This document shows positions 26,540 to 33,725 of a stretch of 64,000 nt of DNA, piece by piece. Under the pieces are notes generated by a model. That model did not search any database. It saw only the letters and a list, made by a program, of their open reading frames with translations, and was not told the origin of the DNA. The stretch's first letter is position 1; every line of letters starts with the position of its first letter. This DNA comes from CALHVX01 sp051027215 (GTDB lineage Bacteria > Pseudomonadota > Gammaproteobacteria > Pseudomonadales > Azotimanducaceae): NCBI GenBank assembly GCA_051027215.1, contig JBPCXR010000046.1, forward strand, positions 26,943 to 90,942, written 5' to 3'. A program made the position numbers and the translations under genes.

Positions 26540-27450
26540 TCCAAGGCGGAGCCGAGAAACTCCAACGTGCGGGTATAAGCGCCGGGTTCGACGTCTGCAA
26601 TGGCCCCGTTGAAGTGGGTCACGCCCATGTCCCGCAACCGCGCAAGCCCGGCACGAAGAGTTTGCTCATCGCCAACCATAGCCACGTCAGCTGGGCCCGC
26701 AACACCCTCCCGATCCAACATGGCTCGGTAGCTTGGCAGCTGACCATAGATCGTCAGCGACTCAGCGATCTTTGCTTTTGCACCTTCAACATCGCCGGTG
26801 AGCACAATGGGGAATCCACCGACCACCTTGGGTTGCGGTTTGCCGGCAGCGTTTGCCGCTCTGCTGAGCCGCGCAACGATGTGCTGCTCCATGGTATTGG
26901 GCCCTACCATCCAGGTATTGGTGCCATCGGCCATCTCACCGGCCAGGCGCAGCATGACGGGCCCCAATCCGGCAATCACCACAGGCACGCTTTCGCTGCC
27001 CGGCACATCCAAGGTAACGCCCTGTACCTGATATTCATCACCCTTGAATTGCGCAGTTTCCCCATTTAACAGAGGCATCAGCACCGACAAGTACTCGCGC
27101 ATATGCCGCGCTGGCTTGTCATAGGACATGCCCAGCATGTCTTCGATAACTACCTTGTGGGACAAGCCGATGCCCAGGGTAAATCGATTGCCGGTGCAGG
27201 CTGCTGCCGTTAACGCTTGTTGCGCGATCGCTGTGGGGTGCCGCGGGTAAGTGGGCGTCACTGCCGTTCCGAAACCTAGTTCGGGCACCTCTCGTCCCAT
27301 CACCGCCAAAGTGGTTATGGCATCGAAAGAGAAAATGTTGGCGAGCCAGACATCGTTGAGACCCGCCTTGGCTGCGGCCTTACCGCGCTCCACCAGATCA
27401 TCCATCGTCAAACGCGCACCGTCAGATCCAATCATGATTCCCAAGCGCAT
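26536..27450 (-). CDS. LLM-class F420-dependent oxidoreductase
   Basis: A 304-residue luciferase-like protein, of the group usually annotated as F420-dependent (TIGR03564-like). Features are MRLGIMIGSDG, WLANIFSFDAITTLAVMG, GFGTAVTPTYPRHPTAIAQQALTA, RFTLGIGLSHKVV and PVVIAGLGPVMLRLAGEMADG. It probably transfers hydride between F420H2 and a small organic substrate. It is divergent from the NADPH:F420 reductase gene across 138 bp, so the cofactor supplier and user could share control. It is only distantly similar to the neighbouring LLM protein. Confidence 0.9.
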   Translation of the reverse strand: MRLGIMIGSDGARLTMDDLVERGKAAAKAGLNDVWLANIFSFDAITTLAVMGREVPELGFGTAVTPTYPRHPTAIAQQALTAAACTGNRFTLGIGLSHKVVIEDMLGMSYDKPARHMREYLSVLMPLLNGETAQFKGDEYQVQGVTLDVPGSESVPVVIAGLGPVMLRLAGEMADGTNTWMVGPNTMEQHIVARLSRAANAAGKPQPKVVGGFPIVLTGDVEGAKAKIAESLTIYGQLPSYRAMLDREGVAGPADVAMVGDEQTLRAGLARLRDMGVTHFNGAIADVEPGAYTRTLEFLGSALD

Positions 27451-27588
27451 AGTGTCTCCTTTGGCGCAAAGCTCAACGTAAAGTCATAGACCGCAACCCT
27501 ACCTCATAATCCACGCTACTGGGCGCTGGGTCGGATTACCGGCATAATTCGGCGCTTTCTTACAGCCCGAACAGACAGGATCAATTGC

Positions 27589-28254
27589 ATGAGCCAGAAA
27601 GAAACCATTGCCATACTCGGCGGCACCGGCGACCTTGGAACCGGCCTTGCCATCCGTTGGTCGAAAGCTGGGCATCAGGTCGTCATCGGCTCCCGAACTC
27701 TGGAGAAGGCCCAGAACGCGGTCGCAAACCTGCAAAAGATTAGCCCTGATACACCGGCACAAGCCATGGAAAACGGCGATGCCGCGGCCGCGGGTGACAT
27801 TGTCGTCTTAACCGTCCCGGCGGATCACCAGCTTTCGACGCTGGGAGGGGTTAAGGACAGCCTCATCGGCAAAATCCTCATCGACGTAACCGTACCGTTG
27901 GTTCCACCGAAAGTCGGCACTGTGCAGTTACCGCCGGAAGGCAGCGCGGGCAAACGGGCTCAGGACTTACTCGGCGACGAGGTGATGGTGGTCACAGCGT
28001 TTCAGAACATCGCCGCCCATCTGCTCCAACAGGATGTGGTCATCGAGTGTGACGTGCTCGTCGCGGGGAACAAAAAGGCTGCCAGAGATCGGGTGATTGA
28101 GCTCATTGAAGAAGCCGGTATGAACGGCTGGCACGCAGGGCCGATCGAAAATTCCGCAGCAGCAGAAGCTCTGACCTCAATTCTTATTCAGATCAATCGT
28201 AAACACGACATCTCCCACTCCGGCATCAGAATCGTTGGCCAGGATGACCATTGA
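27589..28254 (+). CDS. npdG: NADPH-dependent F420 reductase
   Basis: Interconverts NADPH and F420H2. The 221-residue protein opens with a Rossmann motif, IAILGGTGDLGTGLA, and the NADPH-phosphate contact stretch GSRTLEKA, followed by DIVVLTVPADHQ and IDVTVPLVPPK. The F420-binding part (VTAFQNIAAHLL, CDVLVAGNKKAARDRV, GWHAGPIENSAAAEALTSILI) matches Fno/NpdG. It heads a rightward operon with cofE (26 bp gap). A GGCATAAT at 27541-27548 could be its -10 region. Confidence 0.92.
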   Translation: MSQKETIAILGGTGDLGTGLAIRWSKAGHQVVIGSRTLEKAQNAVANLQKISPDTPAQAMENGDAAAAGDIVVLTVPADHQLSTLGGVKDSLIGKILIDVTVPLVPPKVGTVQLPPEGSAGKRAQDLLGDEVMVVTAFQNIAAHLLQQDVVIECDVLVAGNKKAARDRVIELIEEAGMNGWHAGPIENSAAAEALTSILIQINRKHDISHSGIRIVGQDDH

Positions 28255-28280
28255 TCGCTACCTCGTGCTGAGGAGATAGC

Positions 28281-29042
28281 GTGACACGATTTGAAACCTT
28301 TGCAGTCGCAGGCATGCCCATGGTCATGCCTGGCGACGACTTACCGGCGCTAATTTTACAAACCCTAGCTACAGCCGGAGAACAGCTTATCGATGGCGAT
28401 GTAGTCTGCGTTGCGCAGAAAATCGTCTCCAAGGCAGAGAACCAACTGGTGCCATTGGCCTCTGTTACCCCCAGCGTTGCAGCGCTGAAACTCGCGCAGC
28501 AAACTGACAAGGACCCGCGCCTAGTTGAGTTGGTTCTGCAAGAAAGCGATGAAGTGCTGCGGCATAAGCTTGGGGTGCTGATCGTTCGGCACCGCCTCGG
28601 CATCGTTGGCGCCAACGCAGGTATCGATCAATCCAATGTTGATCACGGTGACGGTGAAGTAGCGCTACTGCTACCCAAGGACCCGGATGCCTCAGCAGCC
28701 CGAATTCGCCGCGCACTGGAAACAGCATGCAACGTACGCCTGGGTGTTCTCATTACCGACAGCCACAACCGACCTTGGCGAATGGGCACAGTGGGCTCGG
28801 CGATCGGCTGCGCGGGGCTTAATGTGCTGGATGATCATCGCGGTGGTGAAGACATGTATGGCCGGGAGCTTAAGGTCACCCTGATCAACCGCGCCGATGC
28901 CCTTGCCAGCGCTGCAACCCTGGTCATGGGCGAGACTACCGAAGCTAAACCCCTGGCCATCGTTCGCGGCTTACCCTTCGATGACCCTCAGCAGAGCGCC
29001 CGGGACATCGTCCGGCCGCTAGCGGACGACCTTTTTAGATGA
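28281..29042 (+). CDS. cofE: F420-0:gamma-glutamyl ligase
   Basis: Adds the gamma-linked glutamate tail to F420-0 using GTP. The 253-residue length is that of the single-domain CofE; the nitroreductase domain found at the C-terminus of mycobacterial FbiB is absent. Family stretches are DVVCVAQKIVSKAEN, VDHGDGEVALLLPKDPD, ITDSHNRPWRMGTVGSAIGCAG and RGGEDMYGRELKVT. The GTG start has a good ribosome-binding site, GAGGAGA. It lies in the npdG-cofE-cofD-cofC-FDOR operon. Confidence 0.93.
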   Translation: MTRFETFAVAGMPMVMPGDDLPALILQTLATAGEQLIDGDVVCVAQKIVSKAENQLVPLASVTPSVAALKLAQQTDKDPRLVELVLQESDEVLRHKLGVLIVRHRLGIVGANAGIDQSNVDHGDGEVALLLPKDPDASAARIRRALETACNVRLGVLITDSHNRPWRMGTVGSAIGCAGLNVLDDHRGGEDMYGRELKVTLINRADALASAATLVMGETTEAKPLAIVRGLPFDDPQQSARDIVRPLADDLFR

Positions 29043-29109
29043 GGTATGCTGCAGCTGCCAACTACTTCGTTGTGCTTCGGATCCAACCGGCACCATTTCA
29101 TCGCTGACT

Positions 29110-30039
29110 ATGACTCGCTACATCGCTTTAACTGGGGGAATCGGAGGCGCCAAGTTGGCGCTGGGTTTGACTCACACGCTGACGCCAACCGAACTCATGT
29201 TGGTCGCCAACACTGGCGATGACTTCGAGCATTTCGGCCTACACATCAGCCCCGACATCGACACTCTGACCTATACCCTGGCTGCGCTGAACAATCCTGA
29301 AGTCGGCTGGGGTCGGCACGACGAAACCTGGAACTTCATGGCCGCGTTGACCGAGCTCGGAGGAGAAACCTGGTTCAACCTCGGAGACCGCGACTTGGCT
29401 TTGCATCACCTGCGTACCCAGATGCTCGGTAGTGGTTTAGCATTGAGCGATATCACCGGTGCCATCTGCCAACAACTCGGCATTCAGTACCCTGTTGTGC
29501 CCATGAGTGATCAACCGGTCCGCACCATGGTCGCTACCAAAGATGGCGAGCTGAGCTTTCAACACTATTTCGTTCGCGAACGCTGTAAGCCTCGAGTCAG
29601 CGGATTTCGCTTTGCCGGCATTGAAGAAGCAAGCCCAGCGCCAGAATTCCTAGCCGCCCTTGCCGAAGCTCATGGGGTCATTATTTGTCCATCGAACCCC
29701 TTTGTCTCCATCGACCCCATCTTGAATTTGGCTGGAGTTCGCGATGCGCTGAAAGCAAGCCCAGCCAAAGTTATCGCCGTCTCGCCCATCGTTGGTGGCA
29801 ATGCCATCAAAGGTCCAACCGCTAAGATCATGCGTGAGCTCAATCTCGCGTCCATGGCTGACGAGGTCGCCGATCACTACGGAGACATACTCGATGGTTA
29901 CGTACTCGACGAGCTCGACAAATTTCTCGATGGCCGCTTGAACATACCCACTCATGTCACGCAAACCGTCATGCAGACACTGGACGATCGCATCGACCTC
30001 GCCAAACACTGCGTCGACTTTATCGATCAATTGCACTGA
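29110..30039 (+). CDS. cofD: 2-phospho-L-lactate transferase (F420 biosynthesis)
   Basis: Joins the GDP-activated phospho-acid side chain to the deazaflavin Fo, giving (dehydro) F420-0. The 309-residue protein starts with the CofD/FbiA signature ALTGGIGGAKLALGL and ANTGDDFEHFGLHISPDIDT. WGRHDETWNFM, WFNLGDRDLALH, FQHYFVRERCKP and CPSNPFVSIDPIL follow. Its stop shares one base with the cofC start (TGATG), which indicates translational coupling. The acceptor chemistry (2-phospholactate, PEP or 3-phosphoglycerate) cannot be read from the sequence. Confidence 0.94.
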   Translation: MTRYIALTGGIGGAKLALGLTHTLTPTELMLVANTGDDFEHFGLHISPDIDTLTYTLAALNNPEVGWGRHDETWNFMAALTELGGETWFNLGDRDLALHHLRTQMLGSGLALSDITGAICQQLGIQYPVVPMSDQPVRTMVATKDGELSFQHYFVRERCKPRVSGFRFAGIEEASPAPEFLAALAEAHGVIICPSNPFVSIDPILNLAGVRDALKASPAKVIAVSPIVGGNAIKGPTAKIMRELNLASMADEVADHYGDILDGYVLDELDKFLDGRLNIPTHVTQTVMQTLDDRIDLAKHCVDFIDQLH

Positions 30040-30656
30040 TGTGGGCGCTTGTGCCCTTAAAGCTTCTGGCCCACGCCAAACAGCGGCTGGCACCCGAACT
30101 AAACCCCCAGCAACGGCAACAACTGGTGCTAGCCATGGCCGCAGATGTTCTGGAAGCAGTGCGCACTAGCCAAAGGATCGATCACATTCTTCTCATATCC
30201 CGCAACGCTGAGGCCAAAGCGTTGGCGCGAGACTGTGACGCCGAGATATTCGCCGAAACCGAAGAGGCCGATCTTCCGCAAGCGCTGGTTCAGGCCATCG
30301 CCTATGCTAGTAATCGCAATGCTTCCGGGGTCTGCATCATTCCTGCAGACGCCCCCCTGATTCACGCCAGCGACGTCGATCAGCTATTGTGCGACCATCA
30401 GGTCTGCAGCGTAGTGCCAGACGCTCAGTTCAGCGGCACCAACGCCCTGGTGCTGACGCCGCCGCAAGTGTTGGAACCGATTTTCGACGGCCGCAGTTTT
30501 GTACCGCACATACAGGCAGCCGTGGCTAGTGGGTTGCCGGTAAGAGTATTCGCAACGCCGCGCTTTAGTCTAGATATCGATACACCCGAAGACCTGCAAA
30601 CACTGCAAGACAGCCAAGCAGACACCCACGCCAAAGCCTATTTAGGTAGCGTGTAG
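30039..30656 (+). CDS. cofC: 2-phospho-L-lactate guanylyltransferase family (CofC/FbiD)
   Basis: Activates a phosphorylated three-carbon acid with GTP to make the CofD substrate. The 205-residue protein has a nucleotidyltransferase fold: WALVPLKLLAHAKQRLAPELN, ADVLEAVRTSQRIDHILLIS, GVCIIPADAPLIHASDVDQLL and FSLDIDTPEDLQTL. PADAPL corresponds to the metal-binding PxDxPL motif. Known family members use 2-phospholactate, phosphoenolpyruvate or 3-phosphoglycerate. Overlaps cofD by one base and is followed after 32 bp by the PPOX gene. Confidence 0.92.
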   Translation: MWALVPLKLLAHAKQRLAPELNPQQRQQLVLAMAADVLEAVRTSQRIDHILLISRNAEAKALARDCDAEIFAETEEADLPQALVQAIAYASNRNASGVCIIPADAPLIHASDVDQLLCDHQVCSVVPDAQFSGTNALVLTPPQVLEPIFDGRSFVPHIQAAVASGLPVRVFATPRFSLDIDTPEDLQTLQDSQADTHAKAYLGSV

Positions 30657-30688
30657 CGCTAAGCGCGGCCATGAAGGAGGAGCACTAG

Positions 30689-31096
30689 ATGGCATTTACC
30701 GAAGCAGAACAGCAGTTTTTAACCGATCATCGCTGGGCTGTTCTCACCACCCTGCGCGGTGATGGAACACCCGTCAGCTCAATGGTTGCATTCGCGCGAG
30801 ACGGCGACAGCTTTGTGGTCAGCACGCCGGGTATGACTTACAAGCGGCGCAGCGTTGAGAACGACGATCGGGTCAACTTGTGCGTGATCAGCAACGCCGA
30901 GCCATTCAACTTCGTCACCGTGGAAGGCACAGCCAAGATCGTGACCGACGATCTTGAGCGCCAGACTCGCCTGGTGTTCGCCAATATTGAGGGTACCGGC
31001 TTTGAGTTACCGGAGGACCTGCCTGGCTGGCTCGCCAAACAGCAGCGCGTCATTTTGCAAATCCAGCCGCAGCGCAGCCACAGCGTAATTCGCTAG
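30689..31096 (+). CDS. PPOX-class F420/flavin-dependent oxidoreductase (FDOR-B type)
   Basis: A 135-residue split-barrel protein of the pyridoxamine phosphate oxidase-like group, most like TIGR03618-type F420-dependent enzymes: FLTDHRWAVLTTLRGDGTPVSSMVAFARDGDSF, TYKRRSVENDDRVNLCVIS and VTVEGTAKIV. It has a strong ribosome-binding site (AAGGAGGAG, 8 bases before ATG) and closes the npdG-cofEDC operon, so F420 is the likely cofactor. FMN or heme binding cannot be excluded. Confidence 0.85.
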   Translation: MAFTEAEQQFLTDHRWAVLTTLRGDGTPVSSMVAFARDGDSFVVSTPGMTYKRRSVENDDRVNLCVISNAEPFNFVTVEGTAKIVTDDLERQTRLVFANIEGTGFELPEDLPGWLAKQQRVILQIQPQRSHSVIR

Positions 31097-31108
31097 CACC
31101 AGCGGGTT

Positions 31109-31130
31109 CCCCCATTTCGGCGGGGCTTTC
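31109..31130. terminator. Possible bidirectional terminator
   Basis: CCCC(C) at 31109-31113 pairs with GGGG at 31122-31125 around a short loop containing TTTCGG, followed by CTTTC. It lies between the convergent F420 operon and the SnoaL-like gene. The stem is short and the T-run weak. Confidence 0.35.
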
Positions 31131-31133
31131 CGT

Positions 31134-31553
31134 TCAATCGGACTGGACCCGGGTGCCCCTTGCTGTCAGCTGATGTCGCTGGATCTTCCACTCGCCGTTG
31201 ATGCGTGCCATCTCCGTATTGTAGGTAGCCCACAGGGTCAATGTGGTATCGGGCTGGTCGATTAGGTAGTGCAGCGCCTGGACATCGCTGCGAGTAACAG
31301 CACGATCACCATCGATGGTAGCGAACTGAGGGCCCAACATGTGCTGGGTCGGCCCATACTTTTCTAACGCCTCGATCACATAGCTGACCCAGGCATCGAC
31401 GCCATGGATGGGGTCAGGACCGAAGTCCAACACCTCAACGTCATCAGCGAAGCATGCGCGGTAGCGATCAAAATCTCGTTCGTCCACCCCAGCAGCGTAG
31501 TTCAGCATCACGTCCTGTAGTGCAATGCGATCAGCAACGTAGTCGTTAGCCAT
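31134..31553 (-). CDS. SnoaL-like (NTF2 fold) protein
   Basis: A 139-residue NTF2-fold protein: ADRIALQDVMLNYAAGVDERDFDRYRACFADDVEV, THML-type stretch QHMLGPQF and ALWATYN-type TLWATYNTEMARINGEWKIQRHQL. Members include polyketide cyclases, dehydratases, isomerases and hydroxylases acting on bulky ring compounds. A second SnoaL-like gene lies 24 bp upstream. The specific reaction is unknown. Confidence 0.85.
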   Translation of the reverse strand: MANDYVADRIALQDVMLNYAAGVDERDFDRYRACFADDVEVLDFGPDPIHGVDAWVSYVIEALEKYGPTQHMLGPQFATIDGDRAVTRSDVQALHYLIDQPDTTLTLWATYNTEMARINGEWKIQRHQLTARGTRVQSD

Positions 31554-31577
31554 GTTCAGTTCCTCGAGTTTTTGATT

Positions 31578-32051
31578 TTACGATGCCACCGCGACCAACG
31601 CGTAAGGCGCGTTTTCTTCGACCTCACAGTAGAGGCTGGCAATCAGCCATTCACCGCCCTGGTAAAGATAACGTTCGCGGTACCAACCGATGATTCGGTT
31701 ATAGCGCACTTCACCGTCGTCAACGTTGGCTGTGTGTAGCATCAACAACCGCCAGTGCCCTTGTGCCTCGTCACCGTTGACGTTGATCTGGGGATTAAAA
31801 ACGTTGTGCGCAGAATTGCGAATAGTTCCGCTAGCGCGCAGTGCGCTCATATAGGCTTCGATCTGAGGCCAGCCCTCCGCCCGAGTAATACCGGATGCCT
31901 CCCATACAGCATCTGCCGTGAACAGCGGTCGCAGCAATGCTGGGTCATGGTCGGCGTCGCAAGCGGCACAATAGCGCGCTTTCAGCTGCTTTATGGCCTC
32001 GATGGCTTCCAACCGCCGAATCCGTTCCGCGAGATCCTGATCAGCCACCAT
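31578..32051 (-). CDS. SnoaL-like (NTF2 fold) protein
   Basis: A 157-residue NTF2-fold protein: RLEAIEAIKQLKARYCAACD, PLFTADAVWEA, GWPQIEAYMSAL, NSAHNVFNPQINVNGDEAQG and NRIIGWYRERYLYQGGEWLIASLYCEVE. Many proteins of this group occur next to catabolic oxidoreductases. It is first in a two-gene unit with the SnoaL-like gene at 31134 and is divergent from the EthD-like gene. Confidence 0.85.
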   Translation of the reverse strand: MVADQDLAERIRRLEAIEAIKQLKARYCAACDADHDPALLRPLFTADAVWEASGITRAEGWPQIEAYMSALRASGTIRNSAHNVFNPQINVNGDEAQGHWRLLMLHTANVDDGEVRYNRIIGWYRERYLYQGGEWLIASLYCEVEENAPYALVAVAS

Positions 32052-32115
32052 CCCCCCTGAAGACCTGGCCTATTACTGGCAAAATCATACCCTCTACAAC
32101 CTGGGAGCGGGCACA

Positions 32116-32475
32116 ATGACCGACAAGCAAGGCAAAAAATTGATCCTCATGGGGCTGGTTGAGCCCAAGAGCGATGATCTGGTTGAGGCGTTCAACAGCT
32201 GGTATCTCGGCAACCATGTCGAAGACACCTACAATTGTCCTGTTATCAAATCCGTCCGCAGCTTCCGTGCAGTGCGCGGGTTTCTCGGCGAAGCGCCGGC
32301 ACAGTTCCTAACCATCTATGAGTTCGAAGGTGAAGACGCCGAGGCTGCCGAAGCCGCATTAGGCGCCTACCAAAGCGACCCAAACGGCTGGGCAGAACGA
32401 CAACCGAACAACGATTCTATGGCCGTCGTGGGTGCAGGTTGGTACGAAGAGGCCATAGCGTTCGGAGTGGACTAG
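32116..32475 (+). CDS. EthD-like ferredoxin-fold protein
   Basis: A 119-residue protein with the dimeric alpha/beta-barrel look of EthD-like proteins. FNSWYLGNHVEDTYNCPVIKSVRSFRAV resembles the FxxWYxxxHxxD pattern of that family, and a C-terminal strand/helix pair follows. EthD-type proteins sit beside P450 or ring-cleavage systems and may bind degradation intermediates. Its stop lies 4 bp from the stop of the convergent MFS gene. Confidence 0.65.
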   Translation: MTDKQGKKLILMGLVEPKSDDLVEAFNSWYLGNHVEDTYNCPVIKSVRSFRAVRGFLGEAPAQFLTIYEFEGEDAEAAEAALGAYQSDPNGWAERQPNNDSMAVVGAGWYEEAIAFGVD

Positions 32476-32479
32476 CGCT

Positions 32480-33724
32480 CTACGCACCGGCCGCAGCATT
32501 ACGCAGGCGCGTCTTTTCTGCGCTTGGCAGAAACCATATGGCAATAGCTGCTGGAATCAGCAGCGCCGCCAGCAGTGGCCAGGCTGGGTCATAGCTACCC
32601 GCTTGATCTCGGACCCGTGCTGCCCACCAGGGTCCGACAGCGGCAAGCATCGTGAACGGGCCTACTAAACCCATGACTCGTCCAAAAGCCAAGGTCCCGA
32701 AGCGGGTACTAATGATCGCCCCGAGCAACGGCAGAAAGCCGCCTGCCGCTGCGCCCAACAGTGAGGCAACGAGCATTAGACGCAAGAAGCTCAGTGGTCC
32801 GGCCATCTGCACTAGGGCAGCGAAGCAGACCAAAATGGCGACGAGAAACAACCAGCGATGGTCGACACGATCCGACAGGCTACCGAAGAACACTTTTGCC
32901 ACGATCATGGTGAGAGACAAAGCAGAAACAAGATAGGCGCCATTTTTAGCGCTGATGGCCTGGTCGGAGGCATATGGGCCAAGATTTTGCTGAGCCCCGC
33001 CAAACGCTATCGCCAGGGGCACGAAGGCGCAGACAATCATCCAGAAAGTCGGGCTGCGCAACAGCTGGGCGGTGGTCCAATCCGCGTCCGCGGCAACCGG
33101 CTGCGCGGTCGGCGCTGCGGCCTCAGCGCTCAACCCTGCGGCAGCCGGAGAGTTGCGTATGACCAGCCAGACCAGCGGCACCACAGACAACAGCACCAAC
33201 CCAGCCAGCCACAAAGATGCCTCGCGCCAGCCCACTGCATCCAGCAGTTGGGTAAATACAATGGGTAGCACGAAGCCGCCGATCGAAGTCCCAACGGTCA
33301 CCAACCCCAGCGCTAAGCCACGATTGCGATTAAACCACCGGGCTGCCAACGTTTGCGCAGCCAACGGTCCAGCTAATAGCAATCCGCCCACCATGAAGGT
33401 CGCGAACAAGAACTGAATCTGCCAAATCTGCTGGGTAACGCTGGTCAATGCCAGTGACACTGCCAGACAACAGGCACCGGCAATGATCAGCCCGCGCATG
33501 CTCAGCTGATCCATAGCTCGACCGGCAAGCGGAGAAAGCAGCCCAAGGGTTAGCTGCAAGCCAACGAAGATTAGCAGCACCCGGCTGCGGCCCACACTGA
33601 ACTCTGCCACCAATGGCTCAATCCAGAAGGTGAAACTGTAGATGCCAATGCCGAAAGTAACGGCTTGGAACAGCATGGACACCGCCAGCACATTCCAGCC
33701 GTGGTACCAAGGCGTAGGCAACAA
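32480..33724 (-). CDS. MFS transporter (monocarboxylate/OFA-like)
   Basis: A 414-residue protein with 12 predicted membrane helices. The N-terminus MLPTPWYHGWNVLAVSMLFQAVTFGIGIYSF is typical of the OFA/monocarboxylate branch of the major facilitator superfamily; the loop between helices 2 and 3 (AGRAMDQLSMRG) and the central loop SDRVDHRW are present. It starts one base after the quinoprotein stop. The cargo is probably a small organic acid linked to the catabolic genes here, but this is not established. Confidence 0.87.
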   Translation of the reverse strand: MLPTPWYHGWNVLAVSMLFQAVTFGIGIYSFTFWIEPLVAEFSVGRSRVLLIFVGLQLTLGLLSPLAGRAMDQLSMRGLIIAGACCLAVSLALTSVTQQIWQIQFLFATFMVGGLLLAGPLAAQTLAARWFNRNRGLALGLVTVGTSIGGFVLPIVFTQLLDAVGWREASLWLAGLVLLSVVPLVWLVIRNSPAAAGLSAEAAAPTAQPVAADADWTTAQLLRSPTFWMIVCAFVPLAIAFGGAQQNLGPYASDQAISAKNGAYLVSALSLTMIVAKVFFGSLSDRVDHRWLFLVAILVCFAALVQMAGPLSFLRLMLVASLLGAAAGGFLPLLGAIISTRFGTLAFGRVMGLVGPFTMLAAVGPWWAARVRDQAGSYDPAWPLLAALLIPAAIAIWFLPSAEKTRLRNAAAGA

Positions 33725-33725
33725 T

